Below are positions 24,597-34,342 of a DNA stretch of 53,894 nt, one piece after another. Origin of the DNA: an uncultured Clostridia bacterium. Lineage in GTDB: Bacteria > Bacillota > Clostridia > Oscillospirales > CAG-272. Under the pieces are notes generated by a model. The model was not told where the DNA came from. It did no database searches and was given only the letters and a program-made list of their open reading frames with translations. The DNA is taken from NCBI GenBank assembly GCA_904501765.1, contig CAJGCM010000004.1, positions 1 to 53,894 on the forward strand. Reading direction: 5' to 3'. Within the stretch, counting starts at the first letter, position 1, and every line of letters begins with the position of its first letter. A program made the position numbers and the translations under genes.

Positions 24597-27500
24597 CTAT
24601 TTACCATTGATATTTTTATAGCGTACGTACGTTTCATACAGTTTAAAGTTACAGACACTTTCTCCTTGGATTACGTGACGTATAGACTTGCCCTTACCTG
24701 AGTAGCGAACCACCAGTTGACGTAAAGTGTTAAAAGCTCCCGTCGCAGGGGTATCTGCGCCACCAAGTCTAATTGCAGTGTTGAGAACTCCACGGTCGCT
24801 TGTAGAAGTTTTCCAAAACGGAGCGTCTGTAGACACGTCAGTCTTAGTAATTCTACAGTCACCGTCAACCGCAACCCATAGCGTAAAGGGAAACATATCG
24901 CGTTCAGATAGTGTTGCAAACACTATCTTCGATTCGACAAATTGTTTCTGGGAGTCTATGCTATCGGCTTTCTGACCAGTGTCCCAAGTGTACTGTATAG
25001 GAATATTTTTAAGTTTGCCAAGTTCGTCAAACACAGTGTCCATATACAAATCGATATCCTTAGGCTCTCCAGACTCTTCAGGGGGTCGGTCAATATCTTC
25101 TTCAAATATTGTATATTCAACACCCCTGCTATCAACCAGCGTCAATACGCCGCGGGCGTCTTTAAATACGTTGGACAGGCTTAGAGGGTACGTGAGGTAT
25201 TCCCAACGCTTGTGCAAGGTATTGTATATGAAGACTTTTGTAGAGCTCTCTGAGGAGCATATCAGTATATAGCTATCGTCAGAAACGTCTGCATAAATTT
25301 CACAGTCTTGACAGTCCGATAACAGATGTTCTATGGGTTTGGAAAGCACAGTTAAGTTCAAGATATCGTCTGAACTGGAGTATGTGTTAGGATATGCATA
25401 ATACACCGTATCTCCAGACTTGAATATAAATCCATTAAGAATGCTCTTTAAACTGCGCCTGTCTTCATAAGGCACTCCGATAGAAGTGGACACCGTTTTG
25501 GTAGTAAACCCGTCAGATACAGGAGCTGAGAGGTGCACGCTGTGTTGGGTAGTGTATATTAGATAGTTTCGCCAAGGAATTAGCGCAGTAGCGCAACCTT
25601 CAAAATTAGAACTAAATTCAAGAATGCTATACATCGGCGTTACAAAGCTGTCTGGAACTGTGGCATATATGAAGCCAGTCTGCTTCGAATCTCCAAAACT
25701 GTATAAAGTTTTGGAATAGTACGCTTTAAGCCCCAAAACAGCGTTAGGCATATCAGTTTCCAAATACTCCGTAACGTCTCCTACAGTAGGCGTCCAAACG
25801 TAAGACGACACTGTGGAATTTACATAGTATTCGGAATCCTTTTCACGCAGCGTCACTATGCTAAATCTTAGCACAGGTATAGTTTCTTTAGGAAGACCTT
25901 GAATACTGTAAAGCAACGCTAATGGAAAAACGTCAATTCTAGACGTTACGTTGCCATAGGATGTATAGTCTTGCGACGTACGCCCCACATTCAAGGGCAT
26001 ATATACCCTCTTCACATAACGCGCGTTACCGTCGTCGTCCACATCACCCACGTTCTCAGAAGGGCGGTACATTTCGTTAATTGTCTGCACTGTTTTGGAA
26101 TTTTCAGTATTGATAAAATCTATAGCTCCGTAAGGGTTCCAAGATACTCCGTCAAAACTATAGTCCCACGTGGCGTAGTACACGTTGGGGTCTTTCGGAA
26201 GTCTACAAAATGCCTTTAGCAAAATGTCGCTGTATTGCACATCGTGGCTTAATTTAGACAAAGGTTTGAACTCGCGCTTATCGCCTACCTGTTCGGTAAT
26301 GCGGGATACTTTAAGGTTTTTGAACTCGTCTGACAGGGCGTATGAGACAGTCTGTAGCGTGCACTTACAGGACTCTATCGCCAAATAGTTTTGCCCAAAA
26401 AGTTCGTCAAACGTAGGAGTGTAGTCAGAAAGTTTTATTAAGTAAGACCAATTATGTACTTCACGGTCTTCAAGATAAACGTAACCTGTAAAACCTAAAT
26501 CATCAGAGTAGACTAGGGCAAATTCGCAATCAGTGCCTATCCCAATGTGGGGAATACTGTAATCATTCAGCACCAGTTCTTCATCAAGAGTTTTAATTTC
26601 AGACTTACCGTCGCTAGTGTACACGTAGCTGAGCTTAACGCTAAGCGTGCCTGGGTCCGTATCGTCGGCGTGGTGTTCGCTGAAAGCTACTTTCAAATCG
26701 CTAACATTTTCATAGTATTTAGATATATCGGGAATTGTGAAAATACCTTTAAAGTAATCCTTACGCATCACGTTGGTTGTAGAAAATGTAATTTTAGAAT
26801 ACTCTTTAGAATTCGCTTGCATCCTTTTTAAGAGGGTCGTATCAGGTAAGTGGTTGTCGATAGTATACGAAAGCACGCAGTATTTTTTTATACCCCTGTC
26901 TAACTCGTACACATCCACATTACCGCCAGCCTCAAGTTCTTCAGCATATATTTTTTTAAACGATGGTTTGAACGACACGTTGGCGCGGATGCCAAGATTG
27001 TCTGTACGTCTAAAGATAACATACGGTTGTTTGCCTCTAAGTGCCACATCTATTCCAATCTCCGCCCCAGAAGTTCCACCGTGAGCGCTGGAAATGTTAA
27101 GAATATTTTTATCCTTATCTGTAAACGTATACCTAGCAGCCGTAGTCACAGTTTCACCGTCACCGATAAACACCTTATCAGATTCAACTTCATACCTTTC
27201 ACGTTCTACAAAGTTCTTAGAATTCCCTACGTACGGCAATATTCCAGATATTCTTGGAACGGTCATCCCGTACACGTCGCGTATAGCGTAAGGATTATCA
27301 AGAGCCATATTGGGGTTTAACGGAATCTCACCTTCGGCACTCGACAGTGTCGTAAGCTCTGGAGAAATTACAGTAAGTATAAAAGAATCGGATTCCCCTT
27401 CCTCTTTAGATATTTGGATATACCGTGGAAGAGATGTAACATTGCTGTCATATAAGGTGCTGTCTGCGACTCCAGCGTCCGCCATTGCTTGTAAAGAAAC

Positions 27501-27965
27501 CTTACAATTACCTATGATTGTAGAGGAGTTTGTGTTTACGAACGAAGGGTTGGAAAAGTCGAATATTTCAGAATCCAATATTTCAGAATCTGTTTCAGAC
27601 TCTGATTTCCAATCCAGTGTGACCTCTTCACAGGTGTAGTAATCTCTACTTTTTACAGTAATGGTAACGTTAGTGTCTTTACCATCTCTAGCTTCGATAC
27701 CCCACCCGCCCAACTTCTTCTTAACAAACACGTGCTTTCCCGTAAACAATACGTGCATAGGGTGGCTATCAGCTTTGTACGCTGCCTGCATACGCTTTCT
27801 AAGAGACAGTGTTCCGTCTTCGTTGAGAGTTAGATTTTCAGCTTCTAAAACGGTATCTGCGTCTACAACCGATTTAGTACAGTCCACACCTTTGGAATTG
27901 TTTAACGAAAACTGTTTAAGTTTTTCTTGAGGTCTGTAATCGCGTCTATAACGTTTATTAATCAT
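24597..27965 (-). CDS. Large tail tube / nozzle protein (tail tubular protein B-like)
   Basis: About 1,122 residues, starting at ATG 27965 in an ATGA overlap with the adaptor gene. SD GGAGG lies nine bases upstream; a TTG 9 bases earlier is less likely. It opens with a basic stretch, then the segment ENLTLNEDGTLSLRKRMQ that is characteristic of podovirus nozzle proteins. The rest is beta-rich with many aromatic and Asp/Ser turns, consistent with a beta-propeller-like nozzle. The gene order adaptor, nozzle, fibre is the standard podovirus tail order. It would form the tail channel end. Confidence 0.85.
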   Translation of the reverse strand: MINKRYRRDYRPQEKLKQFSLNNSKGVDCTKSVVDADTVLEAENLTLNEDGTLSLRKRMQAAYKADSHPMHVLFTGKHVFVKKKLGGWGIEARDGKDTNVTITVKSRDYYTCEEVTLDWKSESETDSEILDSEIFDFSNPSFVNTNSSTIIGNCKVSLQAMADAGVADSTLYDSNVTSLPRYIQISKEEGESDSFILTVISPELTTLSSAEGEIPLNPNMALDNPYAIRDVYGMTVPRISGILPYVGNSKNFVERERYEVESDKVFIGDGETVTTAARYTFTDKDKNILNISSAHGGTSGAEIGIDVALRGKQPYVIFRRTDNLGIRANVSFKPSFKKIYAEELEAGGNVDVYELDRGIKKYCVLSYTIDNHLPDTTLLKRMQANSKEYSKITFSTTNVMRKDYFKGIFTIPDISKYYENVSDLKVAFSEHHADDTDPGTLSVKLSYVYTSDGKSEIKTLDEELVLNDYSIPHIGIGTDCEFALVYSDDLGFTGYVYLEDREVHNWSYLIKLSDYTPTFDELFGQNYLAIESCKCTLQTVSYALSDEFKNLKVSRITEQVGDKREFKPLSKLSHDVQYSDILLKAFCRLPKDPNVYYATWDYSFDGVSWNPYGAIDFINTENSKTVQTINEMYRPSENVGDVDDDGNARYVKRVYMPLNVGRTSQDYTSYGNVTSRIDVFPLALLYSIQGLPKETIPVLRFSIVTLREKDSEYYVNSTVSSYVWTPTVGDVTEYLETDMPNAVLGLKAYYSKTLYSFGDSKQTGFIYATVPDSFVTPMYSILEFSSNFEGCATALIPWRNYLIYTTQHSVHLSAPVSDGFTTKTVSTSIGVPYEDRRSLKSILNGFIFKSGDTVYYAYPNTYSSSDDILNLTVLSKPIEHLLSDCQDCEIYADVSDDSYILICSSESSTKVFIYNTLHKRWEYLTYPLSLSNVFKDARGVLTLVDSRGVEYTIFEEDIDRPPEESGEPKDIDLYMDTVFDELGKLKNIPIQYTWDTGQKADSIDSQKQFVESKIVFATLSERDMFPFTLWVAVDGDCRITKTDVSTDAPFWKTSTSDRGVLNTAIRLGGADTPATGAFNTLRQLVVRYSGKGKSIRHVIQGESVCNFKLYETYVRYKNINGK

Positions 27966-28804
27966 ACGTCCCAACCTCCAGAATCCAGAACACTGAAGTA
28001 GGTCTTACCGATACCGTTGGGAACTTTCATAGCTTCGGTAATAGCACGGGTGTTAACTTGTTTACGCAAATCGTTAAGATTAGCTTTTACCAAGTCCCTG
28101 TAAGCTGAAAGGTGTGCGACAGCGTTGAGCGTTACGAAGTTTGGCACGTTGTAAGCCGTCTGAAGCTGCTGAAGCCCTTGTGTAAATTCGTCGCTAAACA
28201 GAGCTCCGTTATCCCCGTTACGAACTGCAAATTTAAAGCACACGTACGGGATTACGAAAAGAATGAGCCAATCTACAGGGAGATAGTCTGTGAGGCTAAA
28301 CTTGGCAACAGATTCGTTAGGAGTCTCCACCCAGTATGCGTGATAATAGCCTACAACAACAGCGGTGTATACTTGGGATTTTGCGGGGCTTTCTGCATAA
28401 AAGCCGTAAACCTTTTCTACAGGCTCCCACACCTCGTACTTCTTAACACACAGGGTGTTGTTAGCATATGTTTCAGGGTCTCTGTAATACGCTACCTTGG
28501 TATTAATTACCTCGCCTGACAAGTCGCGAATTATGGAAGGTTTGCGCGACGGGTTGTTTTCAGTAATAGGAATGCTTTGGGATGTGGCAGGAGAGGTGGT
28601 GAGAGCCACACAGTCTGGTGAATCTGTTACTTTAAACGTGTTCTCTACACGCATTTCCGTTACACTCGGAAGAGATATTCTGAGTATAGTGTTAAGTTCT
28701 GAAATAGCCTGGTCGAAGAAGTGCGACACGTCTTCGTATGCCAAAGCAGGGTAGTTCAGAGCTTGGTTTATCCTAGACATACAGTCTGATATTGTAAATT
28801 TCAT
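27962..28804 (-). CDS. Head-tail adaptor / tail tubular protein A-like
   Basis: 280 residues. The N-terminal MSRINQALNYPALAYEDVSH then FFDQAISELNTILRISLPSV is the helical pattern of gp11-type adaptors (a dodecamer ring under the portal). The middle is beta-rich and the C-terminal 90 residues are helical (LIFVIPYVCFKFAVRNGDNG; ELQQLQTAYNVPNF-like). It lies between the capsid block and the nozzle gene, with SD AGGAGG. Assigned from pattern and gene order. Confidence 0.8.
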   Translation of the reverse strand: MKFTISDCMSRINQALNYPALAYEDVSHFFDQAISELNTILRISLPSVTEMRVENTFKVTDSPDCVALTTSPATSQSIPITENNPSRKPSIIRDLSGEVINTKVAYYRDPETYANNTLCVKKYEVWEPVEKVYGFYAESPAKSQVYTAVVVGYYHAYWVETPNESVAKFSLTDYLPVDWLILFVIPYVCFKFAVRNGDNGALFSDEFTQGLQQLQTAYNVPNFVTLNAVAHLSAYRDLVKANLNDLRKQVNTRAITEAMKVPNGIGKTYFSVLDSGGWDV

Positions 28805-28821
28805 AATACCTCCTTATATGT

Positions 28822-28854
28822 AAAAGAGCAGTTTGCAATTTGCAAACTGCTCTT
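28822..28854 (-). terminator. Long perfect hairpin between head and tail genes
   Basis: 15-bp arms (AAGAGCAGTTTGCAA and its complement) around one base. On the minus strand the stem ends in TTTT. It separates the capsid genes from the adaptor gene, so it probably attenuates tail-gene expression relative to capsid. Confidence 0.78.
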
Positions 28855-28857
28855 CAT

Positions 28858-29436
28858 TTAGCTTATTTCAAGTACCTGCGGTTCAACGTTGGCACTGTGA
28901 AGGTCCAGTTTTGCAAGGCGCTCTCTAGCGTGCTCCCAATGCGTTTTGTTAACGTAATAGGTTTTACCGTCGCAGGGGATTCTTATTTGAACACCGTTGA
29001 CAGAAATCGACAAAATTGCACCGACTTGATTTGCCATAGTTTTGGGAATCGAGATGGGCATACGCTCTTCTGAGCGGTACTTGGAAAGAGACTGTTGAGC
29101 CTCTAACATATTCTGTCCGTCAACAGTCGCACGCTGGTTCCTGAAATCTGTGGACCTGTTGAGATTGTCAGATTCGGGAACAGCGCTGACCGTCGGCTTC
29201 TGGTTAAGCTGGCTTATAGCCAATGCCAGAGCCTGTATAGCATCTGAACCTGTATTGTTTTTAGCAGAAAGTTGAGCTTCGAGCTGAGCGTTTCTACGCT
29301 CAACAGCTTCGAGAGCTATAGCCAACTCTTCAGCGGTAGCCTTTCGACTACCGCCTTCGAGGGGCTGCTCGGAGCCAACTATGCCGCTATCACATATATC
29401 AGGGTCAGCGATAGCCTGATTTTTCTTATTGGGCAT
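28858..29436 (-). CDS. Small head protein after the capsid gene (192 residues)
   Basis: Disordered acidic/polar N-terminus, then a coiled-coil helix (AEELAIALEAVERRNAQLEA), a Gln/Asn-rich linker and a compact C-terminal beta domain (VGAILSISVNGVQIRIPCDG, then KTYYVNKTHWEHARERLAKL). There is no enzyme motif. Being directly downstream of the capsid gene and directly before a strong hairpin, it is likely a head-associated or head-completion protein. Family not recognised. Confidence 0.75.
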   Translation of the reverse strand: MPNKKNQAIADPDICDSGIVGSEQPLEGGSRKATAEELAIALEAVERRNAQLEAQLSAKNNTGSDAIQALALAISQLNQKPTVSAVPESDNLNRSTDFRNQRATVDGQNMLEAQQSLSKYRSEERMPISIPKTMANQVGAILSISVNGVQIRIPCDGKTYYVNKTHWEHARERLAKLDLHSANVEPQVLEIS

Positions 29437-29454
29437 AGTAATACTCCTTTAAAA

Positions 29455-31227
29455 TTAGTCTATGCGAGAATCGCCAGTGAGGTTGTGTGCGGAAACGCCG
29501 TTATCTATTGCAAGAACGTCGTCTTCGTAACCCGTACCGTCAGCCTTAGGAACATCGTTGAGAGTGTAGGTTGCAGGAAGCGCAGTTACCTCTGCCAACT
29601 CTGCAGCGTCTGTGTTAGCAAGTCCCTTTATATAGAACTTACCCGCGTTAGCGCCAGTGCCAGGCTCTACTTGGTCTGCGGTAAAGCGAATGGGAGTGCC
29701 AGTGCCTCTACTACGTTCAAGGATGTACGAAGCGGTAGGAGTGGTACCAGTAACGATAGCCTTCTTACCGTTGTCCATCGTACGACCGCCGTTGATAGGC
29801 TTAACAAGGTCGGTCATAGTTACAGAGCGTACTTCTACGTTAGTGCCCTTGACGAGGTACTTAAGCTCGTTCTTCTCAGTAGTGGTGTTGTACACTACAG
29901 ACTGGAACACCTGCTCAGGATAGAAGTAGTTGTTCTGGTCGTCCATATAACCGTACTTGTAGTCGGTGAACTGGTTCTTCACGTCGGGGCGAGCGTTAAC
30001 GTTAACCTTGTACTGCGTGGGGCAGGAAAGGTAAGCCACAACAGCGTCGGGATTGGGAACCTTGTAGCCGAGAGAGTCTATCTTCCAACCGATAGACTGG
30101 CGCTGGTTGAGCGGGTCTTCAGTACCTGCGGAACCGAGCTCCTTCTTAATGAACTGGGGCTGAGTGTGACCTTCAACGCCGATTCTGAAGAGGCACTCTT
30201 CACCGAGAACGAAGGAATAGTGAACGTTGAGAACTTCTGCAGTTTCGGGAACGTCTTTTGCAGTAATGTCAGCGCGCATCTCGTTAGTAGCGAGGTCGGC
30301 AACGTGCACTACAGTATCGTTACTATCGCCCTTGGGAGCGCCTACGAAAATATAGTTCTTCTGACCTGCAGCATCGTGGTAGATGTAGCAAGTGTAACCG
30401 TCACCGTCGGTATAGGTGTTATCGGTCTTGATAGTCTTAGCCTTCTTAAAAGCAAGAGAGAAGAGGTCGATAACCATATCGTTGGAGTACGCTCTGCCAG
30501 TGCTCTCGTACTTCATAAACTCCTTAACTCTCTTATCAGTGATAAGGTCAAAGAGTACTGCGGAAGACGCGAGTACAAGGAAATTGGAACCTTGGTAAGG
30601 ACGAACCTTAGCAGCTTCCATCGAAAGAACGATTTTACGGAATTCGTCAATCGTAGGAGCACAGTCAGGAGTCATAAACTTGACGTGGTCTACGGTCTTA
30701 TCGCCGTCGGGAATAAGGTGGTCCGAATCGTCATCGGAACGAGTCTTAGGAACAGCGTAGAACATTTGACACTCTGCGAGAAGAGCCTCTTGAGCTAGAA
30801 TGTCCTTGGTCTCGGGAACCTTGAGCGAAAGCTGTCTGGTGTACTCAGAGATAAGCGGGTCTACTACCGCCCAGTTTACCTTATCGGTAAACTTCATTAC
30901 ACGTCCGTACGAGTTCGCAGTAGCCTTGATAGCTACCATACGACCTTGGTCGGATGCGGGCGGAATACCTTCCACCAAGGGTTGGGTATGCGCTGCAAGA
31001 GAGAGCATACGCTTGAACACAATCTCATTGGAGCCGTTGTTAGAGGGCATCGTGCGCTCTACCGCAAGACCGTCAAAGAGAAAATCCTGTTCAGAAAGCT
31101 CGATAGTGCGAAGCATTATCTTGCTGTATACAGCAGCGGGCTGCATCACGTTCTGACCCTGGAGAGGGGACTGAGGCGCAGGATTTCGGTAAACCGATGT
31201 GTTGTTGATGAGGGTTAAATCATCCAT
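29455..31227 (-). CDS. Major capsid protein, N4-gp56-like (HK97 fold inferred)
   Basis: 590 residues. Early residues (LIRT-type ELSEQDFLFDGLAVE) and the segment YGRVMKFTDKVNWAVVDPLI with following RQLSLKVPETKDILAQEALL match the conserved part of N4-gp56-family capsid proteins. The family is usually near 400 residues, so about 150-200 extra residues, mostly Thr/Asn/Gly-rich in the C-terminal half, may be surface-inserted domains. The codon choice is narrow (ACC, GAG, AAG, TAC rich) as expected of the most highly expressed gene. It follows the scaffold-like gene and has SD AGGAGGAATGAAAACC. Confidence 0.88.
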   Translation of the reverse strand: MDDLTLINNTSVYRNPAPQSPLQGQNVMQPAAVYSKIMLRTIELSEQDFLFDGLAVERTMPSNNGSNEIVFKRMLSLAAHTQPLVEGIPPASDQGRMVAIKATANSYGRVMKFTDKVNWAVVDPLISEYTRQLSLKVPETKDILAQEALLAECQMFYAVPKTRSDDDSDHLIPDGDKTVDHVKFMTPDCAPTIDEFRKIVLSMEAAKVRPYQGSNFLVLASSAVLFDLITDKRVKEFMKYESTGRAYSNDMVIDLFSLAFKKAKTIKTDNTYTDGDGYTCYIYHDAAGQKNYIFVGAPKGDSNDTVVHVADLATNEMRADITAKDVPETAEVLNVHYSFVLGEECLFRIGVEGHTQPQFIKKELGSAGTEDPLNQRQSIGWKIDSLGYKVPNPDAVVAYLSCPTQYKVNVNARPDVKNQFTDYKYGYMDDQNNYFYPEQVFQSVVYNTTTEKNELKYLVKGTNVEVRSVTMTDLVKPINGGRTMDNGKKAIVTGTTPTASYILERSRGTGTPIRFTADQVEPGTGANAGKFYIKGLANTDAAELAEVTALPATYTLNDVPKADGTGYEDDVLAIDNGVSAHNLTGDSRID

Positions 31228-31258
31228 TGGTTTTCATTCCTCCTAGAATTTATTAAAA

Positions 31259-32056
31259 TTATTTTGGGAACTGGTTGTATTGATTAGGCATAGACTGTTT
31301 AAGGAAGCTGTCAACGTAAGCGTCTTCGAGCTTGGACGCAGCTGCTCTGGGAGCTTCGGGTGTATTAGCGCCTCCGTAAATCTGAGAAGTTGAGGAGCCT
31401 GCCATACGCTGTGAACGAATAGCGTACTGCTCAGGATACACTGCTCTGAACACCGCTTCTACATCGCTAACGGTGGTGAGGTTAATACCTTTTGCCATAG
31501 CTGTATTGCCGAACGTCACAAGGTCGTCTTCCGAGAGTCCGAATTTATTTCCAAACTCGGTCATTCTGTTAACGAACGCGTTCTGTTCTGCAACGTACTG
31601 CTGGTTCTGCAGATACTGTTCGATGTTCTGAAGCCTCTGAAGTGTAGCATTCTGTTGACGGTTTCCGTTAAGTGCTTGCTGAATCCTTTCAAGCGGAACT
31701 CCTCTGCTAATCAACTCCTTGATTATAGCAGTCTGTCGCGGAGTGTACGGAGACTGAGGTTGGGACTGAGCGCGGTTAGGTTGAGACTGCGCCTGCGAAG
31801 CCTGAGCCTCAAGCTGCTGGTTTCTTGCAACTATCTGAGCAATCTGTTCGGAAGTGTACTGCGGAACCTGAGGCTGTGCCTGGGGTTCTGCAGGAGCGGG
31901 TTCAGCAGTCTGCTGAGGCTGCTGGGTTTGAAGTGCTGCGGGAGTTGAAGGATTCAAAAGACCCATATCGTCAAGGGTACTGTTGTTTACGTACGCTTCG
32001 AGTCCTGCCGAATCGTCAAGTGCGGGAATTCCTGAAAAAATGTTGTTATCTGGCAT
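31259..32056 (-). CDS. Scaffolding protein candidate
   Basis: 265 residues, extremely rich in Gln, Pro and Ala in the first 110 (LQTQQPQQTAEPAPAEPQAQ; QYTSEQIAQIVARNQQLEAQ). A helical region from about 120 follows (IIKELISRGVPLERIQQALN; LQRLQNIEQYLQNQQYVAEQ) and a basic C-terminus. A disordered front with helical middle, placed between portal and capsid genes, is the classic scaffold arrangement. SD GGAGGGCTTAACT. It is the first gene after promoter 32079-32107. Confidence 0.8.
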   Translation of the reverse strand: MPDNNIFSGIPALDDSAGLEAYVNNSTLDDMGLLNPSTPAALQTQQPQQTAEPAPAEPQAQPQVPQYTSEQIAQIVARNQQLEAQASQAQSQPNRAQSQPQSPYTPRQTAIIKELISRGVPLERIQQALNGNRQQNATLQRLQNIEQYLQNQQYVAEQNAFVNRMTEFGNKFGLSEDDLVTFGNTAMAKGINLTTVSDVEAVFRAVYPEQYAIRSQRMAGSSTSQIYGGANTPEAPRAAASKLEDAYVDSFLKQSMPNQYNQFPK

Positions 32057-32078
32057 AGTTAAGCCCTCCTTAAGTTTA

Positions 32079-32107
32079 AGTATAACTCATTTGACAAGAT
32101 TTGTCAA
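32079..32107 (-). promoter_or_regulatory. Sigma-A promoter for scaffold-capsid operon
   Basis: Minus strand: TTGACA, 17-nt spacer, TATACT. Inside the spacer is a second TTGTCAA, giving the inverted element TTGACAAATCTTGTCAA, a possible operator. It lies between portal and scaffold genes. Confidence 0.87.
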
Positions 32108-32124
32108 TAGTATTTTGAAAAAAT

Positions 32125-34002
32125 TTATCTTCCCATCGGCTGACCTGCATTAACAGGGGTTGCGGGAAGCTGTCCCATAGCGGACATCTCTATCTGTTTA
32201 GCAACTTCTTGAACAGCCATTTCGGGAGGCATTCCGCCTTGAGTAAGCGTACCGACTGCGGTAAGTACAGCAGTATATTCCTCCACCTTCATATTCTCCA
32301 TTTGAGCTCTCATACGCTCTCTAAGAACGTTTTGCTGCGCCTTGGGAATGTTGAGCCAGCTTATAAGTTCGTCGGGAGTAATAAGGTCAGGATAGCCGTG
32401 TTCTGCAGGGCTATACTTCATCTGAAGCTCAAAGAGTTTCTGAGCCGCTTCCTCGAAGCTCTGGTTAGAACGAGGAGCGCTATTGGAAACGTTAATTTCG
32501 ATATCGCTACGACCTATAAGCGACGCGGGGTCGAACTCCAGTTCGGTAGCAGCGTTCTGCTGGTCTTTATTTACCATCTGAGGATAGAACGATTCTCTAC
32601 TTCCGTGGATGATGTAGAACTGGGTTATAATCTCCAGCTCTTTGCGTATGAACTTGTCTATCGACTTTATACGCGTACTGTCACGCATAGTGGCACGGTC
32701 GATAGCCTGAGAAACGCCTCCAGTAGTCTGGATGGAACCGTAGCTTCTTCCTAAGTACGCACCGTCGACACCTGACACGTTCTGAATCATTTCTATAAGA
32801 TATGTTCTAAACGCATCGATGGTTTTCGGAAGCTCTGGACGCTCAGCGTATGCCTGTACTGCATTAGGGTCACAGTTGACAGTAAACGCCGCATCAGGAT
32901 TTTCCTTCTTATTCTGGTAATCCGAAACGTTAAGACCTGACATAGCGTTGATGAATTCTGAAGGATTCTGGTTTTTGAAGTACGCTGTCGCTTCGGTACT
33001 GTCTATCTGGTTAAGAGTGAGTACCATCGACAGCACTTTGTAACATTTGGAAATTCCCCAGAAGTTGTTCGGAACCTTGTCATCGTAGAGAGGGACGAAC
33101 GGAATTATAGCAGGTTGGATATCTTTCGACACGTCTAAGATATTTCTACCAGCTAGGTAAACGATATCTATGCTTGGCGTGGGCTTCAACATACCTGTAA
33201 GCGGGTCTGGTTTTACACGAAGCACACGTTTATAACAGATTAAGAACGTTACTACACCTTTTGCCGATTGCTTTGCCTTATCCTGAAAGTATTTAGGGTC
33301 AGTGTGACCTAAATTGTCGTTAGCCGAGTCTAAAGCATACATAGCGTTAGCAAATCTGGGAATAGTTTTGAGAAAAGACTTGGATTTGCGTTCTGCAAAG
33401 AACATATAACGCATTTCGTCAACGGTAGCTGCCTCAGGGTCAGGGAAGACGTTAGAAGGGTGCCAAGCTTTAGACTGTATCTCACTGTGAAGCGAGAACA
33501 TACGAGTAACGTCGGCAGCGTCTACGATATCGCTATTCCAACCGAATAAAACTCCAGAAGTGCCGTGAAGATAAGCATAGTCTGCAGCTTCGTTGTTCAC
33601 GTCATCCATATTGGAAGCGTTCCACTTCATCTGGAAATATTTGTTAGCAGTATCTGCCAACTCCCTAGCGCCGATGGTGAGCGGACGGTAGTCTCCAGCA
33701 TATGACGTAGGCATAATAGAGGCTTTCGTCGCTTCCTTTATAATAGTGATAGGGTTGTTTACAGGAGTCTGCATATATGAGGGGATTTTTCGATTATATG
33801 TTTTCCAAATGTCGGAGTGGTCGGCAGCATCGAGAATTTTGAAAATTCTAGCCTGTTCTGACTTATAGTTCATAGCGTCGTTGAAGTCTTCAACAATATC
33901 GTCTACAGTGTATTCTGTAATACCGTACTGGTCAAGTATATCTTGTGACGATAAATGTTCAGAAATGTCAGAAAGCTGTTGATTGTAGGATTTTTCGTCC
34001 AT
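32125..34002 (-). CDS. Portal protein (podovirus head-tail connector)
   Basis: 625 residues. The overall helical/beta pattern, and the C-terminal stretch (NNKKENPDAAF-like wing, then YGSIQTTGGVSQAIDRATMR, then KSIDKFIRKELEIITQFYII), match large podovirus portals. The N-terminus has a helical segment (IVEDFNDAMNYKSEQARIFK). The C-terminal Gln/Met/Pro-rich tail (GQLPATPVNAGQPMG) is short. It follows the TerL and coiled-coil genes in canonical order, starting in a one-base overlap with the latter. As a dodecamer it would form the packaging vertex. Confidence 0.87.
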   Translation of the reverse strand: MDEKSYNQQLSDISEHLSSQDILDQYGITEYTVDDIVEDFNDAMNYKSEQARIFKILDAADHSDIWKTYNRKIPSYMQTPVNNPITIIKEATKASIMPTSYAGDYRPLTIGARELADTANKYFQMKWNASNMDDVNNEAADYAYLHGTSGVLFGWNSDIVDAADVTRMFSLHSEIQSKAWHPSNVFPDPEAATVDEMRYMFFAERKSKSFLKTIPRFANAMYALDSANDNLGHTDPKYFQDKAKQSAKGVVTFLICYKRVLRVKPDPLTGMLKPTPSIDIVYLAGRNILDVSKDIQPAIIPFVPLYDDKVPNNFWGISKCYKVLSMVLTLNQIDSTEATAYFKNQNPSEFINAMSGLNVSDYQNKKENPDAAFTVNCDPNAVQAYAERPELPKTIDAFRTYLIEMIQNVSGVDGAYLGRSYGSIQTTGGVSQAIDRATMRDSTRIKSIDKFIRKELEIITQFYIIHGSRESFYPQMVNKDQQNAATELEFDPASLIGRSDIEINVSNSAPRSNQSFEEAAQKLFELQMKYSPAEHGYPDLITPDELISWLNIPKAQQNVLRERMRAQMENMKVEEYTAVLTAVGTLTQGGMPPEMAVQEVAKQIEMSAMGQLPATPVNAGQPMGR

Positions 34003-34328
34003 TACGAATCACCTCCTAAGAAATCGTCTCCGAGAACGTCTCCGAACAGTTCTGACTGTTCGAACTTGTCAAATATTGTCAACATCTCGGGAGTGTTAGA
34101 TTCGGGCTTAGGCAACATTGCTTCGAGTTCTTGCGAAACCTTAGCAGCCTGCTCCAGATTTTTACGCTGAAGCAGCTGTATATCCCTCTCTTCCTTCTCC
34201 GTCACTGGAATAAGGTGAAGTGTTTTACCTATCTTAGTGACAATATTCGTTAATTTGTCAACTTTCTTGTTTAGCAGCGCTACCATAGACTGAATCTCCA
34301 GCAAAGCTGCGTGTTCTTGGTCTGTCAA
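34002..34328 (-). CDS. Coiled-coil protein between TerL and portal (108 residues)
   Basis: Helical throughout, with clear heptads in the first 70 residues (ALLEIQSMVALLNKKVDKLT; EERDIQLLQRKNLEQAAKVS) and an acidic, Gly/Phe-rich tail (FGDVLGDDFLGGDS) that could dock on a partner. No named family. It is translationally linked to the portal gene by a one-base overlap. Possible roles are a packaging accessory or portal chaperone; both are inferred from place alone. Confidence 0.72.
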   Translation of the reverse strand: MTDQEHAALLEIQSMVALLNKKVDKLTNIVTKIGKTLHLIPVTEKEERDIQLLQRKNLEQAAKVSQELEAMLPKPESNTPEMLTIFDKFEQSELFGDVLGDDFLGGDS

Positions 34329-34342
34329 GGCGTTTATTCCTC

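Noticed and set aside
29272..30798. Long open frame of 508 codons on the plus strand
   Set aside because: It lies antisense to the capsid gene, whose strongly biased codons leave the opposite strand free of stops. No SD, no recognisable protein features, and composition (Val/Ser/Arg-rich) typical of a shadow frame.
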